The translations under genes were made by a program, and so were the position numbers. Below, piece after piece: positions 24,068-39,000 of a stretch of 64,000 bases of DNA. This DNA is from Glandiceps talaboti (lineage: Eukaryota > Hemichordata > Enteropneusta > Spengelidae), in the NCBI RefSeq assembly GCF_964340395.1, contig NC_135556.1, positions 10,314,001 through 10,378,000 on the forward strand, written 5' to 3'. Position 1 is the stretch's first letter. Every line of letters starts with the position of its first letter. The notes beneath the pieces are model-generated. The model ran no database searches and was not told the DNA's origin. It was given only the letters and a program-made list of their open reading frames with translations.

Positions 24068-24882
24068 TTAATTTTGAAAGATCGAAGAAATGACAAACAG
24101 GCACAAAACTAAAGCAATTACACCGTTTGTTTTGAGTGCTGACGAATCGTCGGAGACCGGTGTTGTGTCGTCATCTACGGGTGGCTCTGTTGGGGCTTCC
24201 ACAATGTTCGGCTCCATTCTGAAGACAACAGCGAATGGGCTTTCAGGTGGATCGTTGAGAGGACAGTTGAACAATTCTTCACTAAATCGCAGAGCGAAAT
24301 CGTCCACACCAATCGTTGTCAAGGCGATATGCATAGTAAGATTGCTGTAGATATCAACTTTGAAAGTGTCCATTGCATATTTGTTTAACGCAAATGGACT
24401 GTTGTAAAACCGGACGGCTGATGCTATGATCTTCTCACCTAATAACATACAACAAACATCAGAATATTGATTTTAGATAAGGGTGATTGATATTTGGAAT
24501 GTATGATGCAAAGGGTGGTGTTTGCTTTTCCATACATTTGGTGAACTGCCAAAATTACACAGTTAAACTACTGTATATCCAAAGGCAAGTGACCTTCAAT
24601 TTTACATGTAATACATCTCGCTATGATCTGAGTATTACATTGTCATGGAACGGATAATCGTTTTCTTAATTATGCTGGGTCTGATTGTGGAAACTCTTCC
24701 CTTCGCTGTATCCCAACCCATCTATATGTACTCTAAACGCCTACATGTTGTGAAGACATAGAGTCGAAATCAACCAGCGAAGGTCGGATCCTACTAAAGC
24801 TACGCACAAAGTGAAAGCCAAGTCTAACATCGTTGACATGTTTTAAACAAATTAGATTAGATACAGCAAGTATAAGAACAAC

Positions 24883-24976
<94 letters not shown>

Positions 24977-27642
24977 CAATGTAATATATATATAAGCAAT
25001 ATATATATATATAAGCAATGTAATGCGAACATTAAGAGTTAAACTATCTGAAGCTGTTCTATAACCCTTTCGTGATATGATCGATTGACTAACACTTGAC
25101 ATACAAAACTGAGTAAACGCATACTACTAGTGTGCATGTATACGCACAGAGGGTGCATTTCTCACCCTCAAAATGTATTCATTACCATGGAAACACAGAA
25201 TAAACTGACCTCTTTTAAAGTAGTAAAGTGGCATTAGACCTCCACCAAGTGCGTCTGTTCCCGTGTTGAATTCCCCACATCGGGAAAACACTGCTTGGTA
25301 GCGGATAGCATAGCCAGCCATAAACGACGCCTCCATATCAGCATATGTTGTTATAGGAACTGGTGTGAACATGGTATTTTTGTAAAAGAAGACGCCTTCA
25401 TCGTTTGACCCATCATTCAGCTTACAGTCATTGATGGAATTGCCCAATTCAGTCACATTCGCTCGTTGTATGTAATGGGCGATGACGTTAACTGTGCCGT
25501 CAGGAAGAGCTTCTATGCTGGTGTGTACAATAATATGCTCTGAGGAGAAAGTAAAATATGTCTACTTGTGAAAAATATAGTTGTAATAAATTAATCACTT
25601 GCATGAAAGCCTTACAGTACCATGACTTGACGCAATGTACATGATTTATTTTGAAATTGATGTACCTGGTGTCATTTCGAATGCAAACTTTGCCAAGAGA
25701 TATAGCATATGTTACTTCACAGCATTGTCATGTATAGTTGAAAAAAACCAAAGTGCCTCGTAACTCACGTCACAGTAAATATAAGTTACCAGTGAAACCC
25801 AATGATATTTCCATCAACTTATACATATCTGGTTGTTCATAGTCAAAGAAATGTACTTGAAATAAAATCAAGTGAAGGAGTGTTATGGTAACTTTGATAT
25901 AGTCCTCAAATTTACCGTCACGGTATCACTAGCTTGGAGCTCGGTGGCCGACCTCTCATGTACGAAGAAGTTTCTCGCTTGAACTGAATTTGGTCGGAGG
26001 CGATGAGACAACTAATTTATATAGTGGTCTGAAAAGTGGTTGATGCTTAGTACTATTGTTAAAGGGGCGGGATAAATTGTGACTGTACCTCTTAACCTAT
26101 TAGACTACTCTTCGTAGTGGAAATTATTTGAACCGAGAAACTAGGGAAAAAAAGTTACAGGGAAAGTTATTCGGTGATGGAAATTGACATTTGGTGCTGT
26201 TACATGTAACTTTCAATAATACCGTATCAATGCCTGAAAGCCACCTAGATTTGACAAGTACGAGTGAGACGTATTAGAATTTGGTGAGTCACGCCCTCTA
26301 GGCAAAACTGCAATGGGTTTCAGGAGATCTAGAATTAAAAGTGGTTTGATGCAAAGAGTGTATTTCTCTGGTAGGATGGAATGATGTTTCGTACCTGGTA
26401 TTCCTGGAAAGAGAATAACTTCGGTTGCCGTAAATGTTAGTTGTATGGGAATTCCAGTTATGTCTCGGAGTCCACGAAACGCGTCGATAACTGTACCAAA
26501 GTCTGACGGTTCCTGTACATATAACGAAAGAGAATAAAGTCACAAGAAAATCAAACTTGTTGATATCGAGTTTTGGTTTTCCTTTACCCACCACTCTACA
26601 AAGTTATCCTTTTCCGGTATAGGATGGCTTCAGCCATCAATGGAAAATCAATTTTCTAGCATACTTTAAGTTTATAACTTTGGACATGGATTAGGAAAAT
26701 AAACCTTGTTTGTACTAAGACACTACACATGGATATATATGTTATAACGTTGCAAAAAGACTCAGTACTTGTCAAGATCAAGATATAAGAACGAAAGTAC
26801 ATAATTATCAACAAGCGTTAAGCGGCACACAAATTTTCCCATGAAGGCATGGGTTGCCATGCGACAATGGGGTTATGTATACAAATATAACCATATATAG
26901 GGACTAAATGATTGCAATAGTTTACCTCAATATCAACACCTGGAATTGATACCAATGGCGTCCTATCACATTTTGAGAAATCAACGAAGAATCGGAGTGG
27001 ATAGCCCTCGAGCAAAGCATCTTTCACAGCAACCATGTCAGTTAGCTGCTCTTGGTAGGCATCTATAGTGATAATTAGAACCAGTTGCAATTGATTAATA
27101 GCAGAACATTACCAGTGCGGTGGACATAATTGTGTAGCGATATAGCCCAGAGATGTTTCGGTAACTCCGATACAAAGATGTGTCAGAATTCCCCGGAGAG
27201 CATATTTCCCAGAGCTATGGTTAACGACGAATATCTATAGCTCTGGAAATATGCGCTCCATTCACTCCCATTTCCAGAGTTACTAAATACCTAGACTTTA
27301 TATAAACTATTATATTTTCGGGTGCTAACACCACGACAGTACATTGAGTATTCAAGTGTAGGAGAACATGTTATGGCAAGGAATTTAGTAAAAATAATTA
27401 ACAAATAAAAGTGTTTTAGACATTTGTCTCTAGACAGAAAATATGTTCTAAGCGTGATGAAAACATGAATTATGCACACAGTCACTTGTGAACTAATATT
27501 CCATTCCAGGATGGTGATATTCTAGTCTAGGATGATCATAATACAAAATAATGACGTTATAATACGATATTCAAAAGAAAACACCGTTATGGGTCACTGT
27601 TTCTCTCTTATCCGAAAGTCTTTGGGCTAGTAAAACATATTA

Positions 27643-27735
<93 letters not shown>

Positions 27736-28031
27736 CACGGTTTTAAGATCTCAAGCTCTGAAGTAGAATGCAATGCGCTATTGAGGGCATATTCTCGTGG
27801 TATTCTTCACCGAATCTTTCAAATCTCTCTTCCAGATCCCCTTTTCTTGCTTAGAGACCAAGTTGACATCCAGATTATTGAGGGCACAAAATAATGCAAA
27901 ATTATATTGAAAGTAATTTTATAAACCACAACTACAGGAATGTATGTGTAAAGTCTCTCACCTTGTGCTCGTGTTGTCAAAGTAACACATACAAGAACAA
28001 AAGAAATGGTGAACGTGTAGAAGCCCGACAT
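24068..28031 (-). CDS. Secreted, GPI-type protein with two VirK-like modules
   Basis: Five exons on the minus strand join in frame: 28031-27962, 27062-26926, 26512-26395, 25539-25210 and 24438-24068. They give 341 residues. Residues 1-23 (MSGFYTFTISFVLVCVTLTT) are a signal peptide. Two related modules follow. The first has ALLEGYPLRFFVDFSKC and then EHIIVHTSIEALPDGTVNV. The second has SFMAGYAIRYQAVFSRC and then EKIIASAVRFYNSPFALNK. The pattern 'alpha-helix, G-x-x-[LI]R-[FY], beta, [SK][KR]C' resembles the VirK family (Pfam PF06903), which I recall also occurs in marine invertebrate genomes; I could not test this. An acidic Pro/Thr/Asp spacer (EAPTEPPVDDDTT) precedes a C-terminal hydrophobic tail (GVIALVLCLFVISSIF), typical of a GPI signal. 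An extracellular, surface-bound role is inferred and the ligand is unknown. Splicing is better supported than function. Confidence 0.75.
24885..24974. repeat. (TA)n microsatellite in intron 4 of the VirK-like gene
   Basis: About 90 bp of TA followed by three 'tatataagcaatgta'-type echoes up to about 25023. Confidence 0.95.
26292..26301 (-). promoter_or_regulatory. CTCF-type half motif in an intron of the VirK-like gene
   Basis: The minus strand reads CCTAGAGGGCG, matching the CTCF core YAGRKGGCR. The 5' CCA of the full core is not conserved. It lies in intron 3. Binding is unproven. Confidence 0.3.
27638..27733. repeat. (TA)n microsatellite in intron 1 of the VirK-like gene
   Basis: About 95 bp of TA, starting after 'aaacatattatatatg'. 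Confidence 0.95.
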
Positions 28032-28769
28032 GATATGGTCCGTGCTGTTCCGTCTCTTACAAACACTGAGATGATGGTGAAAAGTTAGCTTTTCTTTTAA
28101 CGATGTAAAGTAGCATACCAGCACTGGGTGTTACCCCCCAAAAAGTATATTTGTCTTAGATTCTGTTTCATTTTTTTATTGTGCATGTGTTACGTAAAGC
28201 AACTTAGTCAATATCGTAAAAATTCTAGCTGTCAAAAGTCATGAAAACCGTGTCACTTCGAAATCAAGGCAACATCGCTATATCTAAATATATCTTCGTT
28301 CACATCTGTCTACACATTGTCATAAGTATCTTCGTACTATCTAAAATATATTTGCACACGTTATGATAATGTTTGTCACTCATCGTCATTCTGTTTTTAC
28401 AGAAATTCGTTCAATCCCCAGGGTTGGACCTAGATTTGTAAATCCCCAGGGTTCGATTTTTAACAGTGACGAGAATGAAAACTTTATGGGTTTGTAGTTT
28501 CCATAGCAACACAACAACAACAACAGCTATAGCAATCCGAGGTGAATGTAAATAGGTTGTTCTCAATAGAGATAATTCGAAGTTAACGGAGTTTTACATG
28601 AATCTTGTGATTCGGAAGTTGAAAAACCTTTCACCGCGCTGGACAATGTTTATCGAGACCATAGTCGTTGCATATACGTTGGTGGGGGGGTCTATGTCGA
28701 GACTCAGAGATTCGTCCTAAGCTTCAGAATTCGAAGTCTCTCAGCTTAGTTTACCATAAACAAGGAGTG

Positions 28770-28844
28770 TTTTACTGGATGCCAACGTGGTCTCTAAGTA
28801 GAGATGTTAATCGTAACGATGTCAGTATAGGGACTAGACTAGGG
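28770..28844 (-). mobile_element. Minimal T1 element (about 75 bp)
   Basis: On the plus strand it reads TACTGGATGCCAACGTGGTC, a short AGTAGAGATG spacer, AACGATGTCAGTATAGG, then GACTAGACTA. Both T1 termini are therefore fused with almost no interior. An isolated T1 right end also lies at about 27848-27878. Target duplications are no longer clear. Confidence 0.6.
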
Positions 28845-31800
28845 TTGCTTTTATAGCAGCAATAATTATTTGTATTGGGGAATAGGATTTTCTTGGGTGT
28901 CAATATAAATTCTCCGAGAATCTTGGAAGTGAAATGTTTCAGGTGTAGACAGCCTTGTACCCCCATTAGAGTCACCAGGGGAATGTGGCAGCAGTTATTA
29001 AATATAATATTAGATATAGTATATTGTTTTGATGAAAATGTCCATCTCGGTATCGTCATATCTATTTTAATGTCGCGTGAGTTAGGGGCGTAGAATAGAT
29101 TGAATCGGTCCCGTCCTGTCACCTGGCTGTATCGCCGGACATTAAGTTTGGCGTAATATGGGCTCAAGGCCGGGTGAAAACGATTATCACCCGATCATGC
29201 ATATTTGCAGAATCGTTAAAATTGCTTTGCAGCGCTTTGTGTGAGACAACAAAATCATTTCACATATTTTCTGTGTGACAAATTGGCGTCGTTCCAATCA
29301 GAGTTTCCAATTGTACCGTAGTAAGACTATGTCAGTATTACCTTTGTACATGGACTGCATGCATGCATATAGCAAATATGCCAAAATGTATTTCACGACT
29401 ACGTGGGAGAATAGAACTAGCATGTGATATTCATTGTAAATAGAAATAAGGGGCAATGAATGAGTTTGCAAACTTGACCTAATTCTTTTTCTCCTCCCAT
29501 CGCTTCATCCTTCTCGCCCTTGCAAGTTTTCATGCTATTACCACATACTGTTCAGAGATAACCTCCGGTCTGTTTGCATGTCTTTAATATCGGCCAGTAT
29601 GTCCAGATAGCCAAGCCGCTGGGCTTTCTCTGATTGTCTCCCTGTCTCATTCCCTCTATCCCTCCCTGACTAGCCTAGTCTGGTTTGACTATATCGTTCG
29701 AACCATGTAATAGTATGTCCATACAGATAGCCAAGTCCCTGGGCCTTCTATAGGGCCCCAGGCTTAATTAGTTATGTTTACGAAAAAACACACCAAATAA
29801 ACAAACAAACAAGAACAACAAAAAACATATAAACACCGACAAACATGAAAGACAGCGTAATTTACTAATTACATATCATTATCAACAATGTTTCTAAGCA
29901 ACAATACGTTTTCTATACCATGTGAATGGTTACTGTGGAGATACTCCTTATAGGGACGAGACTTGCGGCGGGTGATCCTATAAATGAGAAAATTTCATAT
30001 TACACAGGGTGACCTTATTGCAGTTCTCGTAATTAATCTGCCGTACATGTCTGTCATTTTCGTCGGTGTTGATATGTTTGTTTGTTTGTTTGTTTGTTTG
30101 CCTGCTTGCTTTTGTTTGTTTGTTTGTTTGTTTGTCAAATATAACTAGCTCAGTTGTCTCCCTGTGTGCTTTCTCTGATTGCCTCCCTGTCTTTTGTCAG
30201 TCTGTCTGTCACCCCCTCCCCATCTCGATCTTTGACTCACCTCCGGAGATTTGAGTACATAAGCCATAAATTCTTGAAATTATTTGTATTGTGGAGTGTG
30301 ACTAGTCGTTGCCCTTTGTGTGTGCAATGGGAGTGCAACACACAATTCATAGCCGTTGATGGCGCTTTTGTAGACAAAGTTCTTTGATTTATTTAGAAGA
30401 AGAAACTATCAGTATTTTTGCAACAATTTCATTTACATGCAACAGTGCAGGACAAATGTTAATCACGTGATCCGGTGAAATATCAAATACACTATGACAT
30501 ACATTCATCTCCTTGTGATAAGTGGTACTATAATAAAACGTTGTAGTATTGGGACCTTTCACCTTATTAAGTCTCCGAGAAAAGTCTATATACAGGCAGT
30601 TACACATTTTCCCCAAGCTTCATCGACAGTTTCGAACAGTGCAATGTATCGAGATTTATTTTATAAAACATTGCTGCGGAAATAGTTTCTAGTACATATA
30701 TTACAATACACACCTGACCATAGACCGTAAGATACGTCATGTCGATGTGTGAGGGCGCCCCGTCATGGCGTACATTACAGACTAACCTGACCAAAGCATA
30801 GTGCACCGCCATGCTTATTATCTCATGTCACACCTCTAGTCCTTTGCCTACATTTCGTATTTGTCAAAAATCATATCAGTGTCAAAAGATCTAAATCTCG
30901 AATGTCCATTATTATACCCCATATTTTCATTTCTTGTCGTAAAATCTTATTCAATAGAGTGTCAATCAACTTGGGGCGGGGGGGGGGGGTCTTGGAATGC
31001 TAAGTAGTTAAAATTTCGATATCGTATACTGAAGAATAATTACAACATATAACACTGTCTGGCAAACGTTTTCCATTCCGAAATGTTCTCGGTGTCTGTA
31101 ACAAACCCGGAATCACGTAGAAATATTAGAAATGGTTGGAGTAAAGATTTGATGCTTTTAGTGTGAATTTTGAACTACCTGTACTGTAGGTAGATAATAA
31201 TCCTGAGTCATGCTGAGACTCTGTACATTAACTTAACAGACGATCAATACCAATCAATTATCCAGGCTCCAGTACAACATGTGAGGTGCTGTATGCAACT
31301 AGCTACATGTGGGGCAAGTACTCAACTAGTTACCAGAATATATAAATTACCAACGTCACAATGTCGGCCAATGATTTTTCTATTGATACACTATTTGACA
31401 CCTTTGTGATGTAGAGTGGAAGGTTCCACTATTATGAAGTGGAATAATGGAACTCCAGCACAGTAAATCTTATGTCACTGCAGATATAAAACAATGCACG
31501 TCATACTGTTATATTGTTTTGTACTGAATGAACCTTGAGGACCAATTTGTTAAGTCATTCGAATATCAAAGTTCAAATTGCCCAAAACATTACCATATAC
31601 TTGTTCCTTGCCATTTAGAAAAAAAAAATTAATCGTTCAACATCTTGTTTTTAATGGCATCGATTTATCATTTCTGAGTGCTTGACTTGCCAAGGCACGG
31701 CAATATTGAAGTATGCGATGGTCATATTTTTATACAATTTTCTTCTACATTTTCAATGATTGGAGTTTCACTCAAAGCAAAGCAAGTTGTGAGGCAAAGA

Positions 31801-33058
31801 ATACAAAAATACCGAAGTACTGATTGGTTGAAATGAGCAGACTACATGCCCAGTTTTCGTGCAAGCAAATACTAACACTACAGTTCTCAATGAGATTTTG
31901 AATACCAATTGAGTCTAACACCCCTTAAAGCTACCAGACTATGTAAACAGCTTAGGACTATAAATCCTTCACTTTAGATGCACGGTCACGTAGTAATTCG
32001 ATTGCAATGGTACCACTCCAGACAGCCGGACCAAACGTACAGTGCAACAAGTCAGAACAAGCATAACATCAATACTCTGTCTGCCCTTACATAACAAACA
32101 CACACCCATTCCAATATTAATACTGGTAGATTTATATTGATCATCTGTCGGCAAACTTGACAATCTGACACCAACTAGGCAATGTATTACATACATATAA
32201 ATTGATTTTATTTACATTCTTAGGAGTGTAACATCATTTCTTGACAGATCGGAACACCACTGATAATCAACTACACTGTCTACAGATTCCCTGTGGTCAG
32301 CTAAGCATAATTCACAAAACAAGACAATATAGCGACGTTTTACAAAAAATAAACAATCTGAATAATAAGTTCAAATAAGATCCTGTATTAAAGTAATCAC
32401 TCTTAGTTAGCAAGCCAAAAAGATGTTTTTCAATAAATAAAAGTTCCATTTTATTACTATACAGCAGTGTGTTTGGAATGACTAAATTTTGGTGGCTTCA
32501 AGTTTTATTTCTGATAATATATATCTGTGACAAATAAAGTGTTTGTACAATTTCTACAAAACGAAAGTCATTGGACTTTTTTTTAAAAAATCAATCTCGT
32601 GCTTCATAAATTTCTATCTAACACTACTTGTATGCAAAAAATAAATTAGACACCAACAAAAAAGGTAGTCAAATACTTCATTGTGAATTTTTTCTAATTC
32701 TACATTTGACAAAAAAAAAATAATTGTGTTTCTGATAACATGGCCTCAGAGAATAGGATAGGTAGGTCAGGTTTTATTATATTTTATTCTTTCAATTGTT
32801 TTTATTTTTGAAAAATACTGTCTCGTCCAGAACCAAACGAAAAGTTGGTCAGAATACCTGTTCTGTGATATTTCGATGAAATATGTACCGACATCACTGT
32901 GGAAAGAAAACAGCTGTACATAAAGTTCAAGAAGACAAAGAATTTATCTTTTTAGCATCAGCGGCTTAAACTAGGGTCTGACGGGCTATCGGAAACATAC
33001 AATTTGTTTTATTTTGCCTTAGCTTGCACATTTTGTCATGGTGTTCAGACACTACATG
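28845..33058. other. Gene-poor interval between the VirK-like and SREBP genes
   Basis: No gene is supported. It contains a (TTTG)n tract (about 30074-30136), a poly-G run near 30975-30987 and the small P1 element at 30721-30784. The final part probably holds the 3' UTR of the SREBP gene; on the minus strand AATAAA occurs at 33013-33008 and further downstream. Confidence 0.55.
30721..30784. mobile_element. 64-bp inverted-repeat element, family P1, with 9-bp target duplication
   Basis: It starts TAGACCGTAAGATACGTCATG and ends CATGGCGTACATTACAGACTA, imperfect inverted repeats that cover most of the element. It is flanked on both sides by the same nine bases ACCTGACCA (30712-30720 and 30785-30793). 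Another copy is at 56731-56838. It is far too short to code for anything, so its transposase must act in trans. Confidence 0.9.
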
Positions 33059-36000
33059 TTAGCGACTGGTGATGGCAGAATTTCGGCTGCTCAGTTTTAG
33101 TATCATTTGTTGGCAGTCTTGTAATGCACGTTTGTCCCCAAGTTTCTCCAGTGATCGTGCTGCTTCCGTTAACATATTTTCTTTGCAACCTGGTGTTGAT
33201 AACAAATCCTCCGGTAGATGTTTACAGGCCATTAATAGAGCTGTAGCGTGTTCTCTCTCACCAAGCACAAGGTTATTCTCATCTATACCTGTAAAGACAA
33301 GTAGTCAGACGATTCAATTACATGTATTTCAATATCATGTTCATTCATATCAAAGCCAGACTTTATTAAAAATTCATTACAATTTGAATTTCACCCAACT
33401 TAAATTTAACAAAAGTCAAAATGGTCCACTCGTATACTATTCAAATTGTCCACGCATTATGACAACAAATTTTTCATATCAAGATTGATGTTTGAAAAAT
33501 ACACTAAATCATAGCTTTATTCATAAAATTTTACTTTCCATGGCATACATGTTACTTCTTGTGATGCTCTATACTATGGCGATTTTATACCTGATAACAA
33601 TAACTTATTAGTCTGAAAGACCCAGTCGGTTCAGTTGCCAGTTGGTTCACTTACATAACCACTCGCTACCCACTAAAGTTTGAAGCATATTATATAAGCG
33701 GAAACAAGTACTAGATCCTTCTGGCTAAATAACATACAAGTGTTCAATATATTTTCAATGCAGCTTGCCTAGGGCATAAATAACTTACCATTCTTGTTGT
33801 TAGCGTTGACACAGCGTCTTCTCAAACTTCTGTCTAGCAATTTTTGTGTGCGTGCTGGGTTAGCTCCTGCCATCAATCTAGCAGTGGCTTCATGAAGGTA
33901 TACTCTAGGCATGGCAGCCTTCTCTGTCTGGGCCAACTTTTTCAGGCTTGCCATGTCTTTTTGGAATGATTGTAGCTCAGACGGACTGCAGCTAGTGCCT
34001 TCAGTTTGATTGCTGTTTTGCTGCTGCCATACGGCTGTACGTGTCATTAACAGCCAATCACACACCAACAATTGTACAGCCTGAAGATGAAGAAAATACA
34101 CCAAGGTTAAACTAACAGTTTAAATAATTTATTAGTCCATTAAAAAAACAATTTACACAAGTATTTTGTGATATAACCTTAATCAAAGTGGACAGGTGTG
34201 AGATGATGTTACTGAAGTTTTAAGGCCCAGGATTCAAATCCAGGATCTCACATTAGTGTTATGGCATTAGTGGGTAATGGCATCAATGGCGCCATAACGA
34301 TTAGATAAGATTAATCCTTTTCTATAGCTCTACCAAACAGTTGTATTCACAACTTAATTTTAATCCCTGAGCTGGGCCTTTCACACCCATTTCAATAGCC
34401 AATCAATAGCAGACACAACTACTTGTTGGGTGGGCAGTAACTCTGTTGTGTAACGAAGTACGAGACACAGGAACGAACTTCCATGCCATGCGATGTGTTG
34501 GAATTCTTCTGGTAGACAAGCCTCAATATCATGCTTGCACTGCAGATGCACCGCAAAGGTTTGCAAACTTGCAATGCAACTACAATGCACCATAATAATG
34601 AGCATCATTACATGGTCTTTATCTTCTTTCTTCTAATTCTGCTAACCAAATATGTACAAATGTACTCAAAACAGCCACAATTCTGAAATTTGTGCAAGGT
34701 CATGTCCATAAATTGAAAACAAGTTCTCTCACCTGTGTTTTAAGTTTGTTGGCTTGACTGGTTCCAAGGTTGATGCTTTCTTTCAAGAAGGACCCTGCTT
34801 TGTCACATAATGATATGCAATTCTGTGTGCCATCTCCAGTGATCAAACTCTGTCTGGCTTTGAATGCTAGGAGGACAGCTTTCCCAATAGGATCATCTGA
34901 GTCTTGTACATGTTTTGGAATACTTTCCACACTTCCATACAGTCTCTCTGCTGCTTCATCTTCTCCAACCAACCAGTGAGCTGCTACAGATATAACGTGA
35001 CACCACCACTTGGCAACTGGATCTTCACCTATAAAACGAATAAAAAAAATTCACATTTCATTTGTTGTTTGCAGGAATGATATGCTTTCTTCAAAACCGT
35101 GTCAGAAATCTTTTTCTTGCATTATTATATTCATTCATCAACATCAATATGAAATTTTCCCGTGATCATCATAATTTCCTATTAGCATGATAAAGAATGG
35201 AATGGTCACAATTGCATGTGAGGGTTTCGTAAACTATTTTTTTCAGTGTTTGGACATTTCATGGCAAGATTTGACACTCACCAGTAATGGATGACATGCT
35301 AGCACCAATGGAAGCATTGCTTTGTTTGGGTGCATCAGCAGCATCGGCACATTCACCAAGTAACTGAAGATACTGCAAGGCATCTGAAGAGTGCGATCTG
35401 TAAAAAACAAGAAATTATGTGTTTTACTTTCACCATAGTAATACTTCATTGGCGAATTTACATCAGTAGTTTTAAGCCGGAAGATTTCCAAAGAACATAC
35501 TTTTCTGTGCTTGGATTTTAGTAGTCATTTTTCATTCTACATCCTCTGCAATTGGATAGTCACATCTTTAGTTTCTGTGAGTCACTGACATCTAATTTAC
35601 TAAAGTTCAGCAAACATTTAGAACAGATTATAAAGTAGTGTTGAGTGGTATGTTTGACTAGTAGTCCTGCCAACATAATTATAATCAAGGACTGCTACCA
35701 GAGTGGACTAGAGTTCAGGCCAAGGATACTTACTCATCTTACTGGAATACAGCCAAGATGTTTGGCGATCTTATACCACAAGTGAATTCATTGCGACATA
35801 AGTAACTCTCTCAGAACAATTACAGTGGCTTTCTTACCCTGGTTTAGCAATACTTGTACTATTACTGGATTCTGGAATGATCAGTGAGTAGAGTGCCTTT
35901 TCCAACAATTGTTCCCTGAAAGCTTGACTTACATAGGCCAGTGGATCAGCTGGAAATAAAAGAAATTATAACTTTCAAATCTTGACACTCCTTGTATGAA

Positions 36001-39000
36001 AACAGAGTTTGAAATGTTCATTCCGTAAAACCCATGGGACTGACACTGTCATTAGATTCCTGTTGTCTGTTTAGTGTCACTCAATTCTGCTAAGTTCACT
36101 TTGAGTTCAAAGAGCTACAGAAGGGGCAGTTGAACCATCAATCAATGACTCTGTGGTCAGATTAGAATTATAAAGCTGTCACTTTTTATTAACCATGTCA
36201 TGGGCAAACACTTAACACAGAATGTCACTTTTTATTAATCATGCCATGGACAAACAGTTAACATAAAATGTGCCTGATATAAACTTATTTAAACCTTTGC
36301 TGTTACTTTGGCGTTTAAAAAAAAAAATAAAAAAATAAAAAAAACTTAATTCTCAATTAAAAATCAATATAAAAATCTGGGGTTGCCGGACACAAAATGA
36401 ATCCATTTTAGAATCCAATATGGGCATCAACTAGTGTTAACTCCATGAGAAAATAAAAGACTAGCAATTAATTTCCTTGAAAACAAGACGGTAAACCCCA
36501 ACATTTCTTATATTATTTCAAGAGGACCATGAACAAGTTTCTTTTCATATATTTCATATATATTTGAATATGAGGGAAATTGGTCTGAGGCACAATCTAC
36601 TTTATAAAGCCATCTCAAACTGGACATCTAAAACATAAGATTTGCTCCAACAATCTATCACCTACAATTGTACATTTTTTTCTTCAAATTCTGAAAATCT
36701 CACCTCTATACTACATGGTATACAATAATCTAATAATATGCAAAAGCATTTTACCAAAATGTGATTCACTGGAAAAGAATAATTAAAATGAATTACCTGG
36801 GTTGCCTGTGGTGCTGTAGAGACCTTTGGTCATCTTGAAATTCCATTCCAACTCAACGAAGAATCTATGCCCAAGTGGATGAAAAAGCCATTTCATTGAA
36901 GCTGGCATAGACTCGGCATCAGTAGCACAAACATGTCTGGCACTGCTCAGAAAGTATCGCTGTGGGTAAAAAACAGATACTATAAATAGAATCTCAACGG
37001 CTCATCATTGTAATGACATGACCTTCATTCTGTATAAACATGTTGAACAGTTGTCTTCTTTTCAAATAGTTCTAGCACCCCCCCCCCCCCCCAAAAAAAA
37101 AAAAAAAAAAAAACAACAACTGCCTCATGAATTATTTAGATTATAACTGTTTGCACTTAGTATCAAGATAACAAGGCCATTATTTCCATATGTAAAGTGA
37201 TGCGTAATAAAGTAAGTCTACTTACAGCCAAGAAGTGCATTCTTGTATGGAAACTTGTCTTGATCTGAAGGGCTGCTGTGGTGTAGATTTCTACCAGGGT
37301 TCCTTTACTGATTGAATCACCAGCACATTCAGCCAGATTGACTGCACTCAAGGCTAGATTCACTGCTCTGAAAAAGCCACCAGTTTCGTGACCTGGCATG
37401 GAATGAAATCAATATCAGCAACATTATTACTGCGTCAGTCGACATGATTTATTACAACACCTGGTTGATATCAGAAACATAATCAGAAATTGGCAAACTC
37501 CCTCGTAAAGCTAGAATGTTACCCATTCTTTGTATATTTCTAAACTTGAGCTTGTCAACTTTAAATTATGAAGAAAGAAGCTGAAAAAGGCATATTCTAA
37601 CAAATGAAGCATAATTCTGATAAGAAAACTATTTCTTTCTTTATTTTTTTATCTTTATTTTTTGTGGTGTGTGTGTGGAGGGGGGGGGGGGGGGGGCATT
37701 TGTGTGTATGAATCTACAAGTCTGTTTCTTACCTGTCATCTGCAATTGATGTAATTTGTGATAAACCAATGCACCATCTCTAGCTGACAACTTTGCATCA
37801 GCCAGTTTGCCATCTTTGATGTTTGATTTCTTTATACCACCAGCTTTATTGGCAAGCCACTTGCCTACCCATACACGGTTCAACACTTGACGAGATACAT
37901 TCCAGCAGATGCTTGCAGTCAAGTCTAACTTGGATGTGGGTAAAGGTCGTCCTAAGGCAGTTAAACATGTTCTGAACTGTCCAGCAGCAGCTGCATAGTC
38001 ACCCTGTGTAAATCATACAGACAGCATTTGGGACCATTAGATTTTTTAAGCCACTGCCCATAAACATTAAACAAACACTTTATATTTGTTATGTGCTGTT
38101 CAGGTGTCAACTTTGCAGAACAATGCTAAGTACACAAAGCTTGTCTCTGATCAGACCACTTTTTTTGACAAAATGAAAGTCATGATAAATGAACTTCCAA
38201 ACATACGTTTCAATCACCATTTGATTCTAAAGATCTTATCTCCTGCGCCACGCCACGCCCTCTAGCAACATCCATCAAAATGGAGTCAGTTTGGCTTTCT
38301 ACCTAGCAGATGTAGTGCACGATGCATCAGACCATGAATATGTAAAACCTTCATCCAGGCACTTTGTGGTTTTGAGGTTGTCATAAATATTTGGAATCAG
38401 GACTATATAAACATATCACACTAGGAACTTGGCAGCCATGTACTTTTATAAATTCATATAATTATTTCACAGGGTGTAACTATTTTGGTAAGTTGGTAAG
38501 TTTCCTAAAATGCACGTTTTGTTTAAGACAAAACAATTGATGGTTCTTTGATAACAGCCTGCAACATATACTTCACTTTTGCACTTGAGTAGCTGGAGTG
38601 ATAATTGATATTGGCAGATAAAAGGGCCTGGTGAATATCACCATCTTGCTAACTATCCGAGCAATTCTTATTCAAATCAGCAAATTTGCATAGTATGAAA
38701 GGTATCTGTTGTGTACCTACCCTGGCAAGATCTGTGTCAGCCTGTTTTCGATACCGCCAAAACTTGACTGCTGCTTCGGAGTGAGGCTGTAGAACTGGTT
38801 CTCCATAGACAAAGATGCCAGTAAAAACTCCCAGTACCATGACCCCATTTATCAGCCAGATGAGAAGAGTTGGTAATAACCAATCAAACAAAGTCTGCTG
38901 GACAACTTAAAGTGAAAAACAAGAAAGCCTATTAATCACCAGTGGGTTAAACCTTACATGTGTCAAACTTCAAAGTGATTTACTGACACTGATCGCTTCA

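Noticed and set aside
24090-24350. 86-residue plus-strand frame
   Set aside because: It is antisense to the last coding exon of the VirK-like gene, which has better splice, signal and tail evidence.
28772-29167. 131-residue minus-strand frame
   Set aside because: Its end runs into a T1 element (TAGTCTAGTCCC...), its composition is not protein-like and no splice partner was found.
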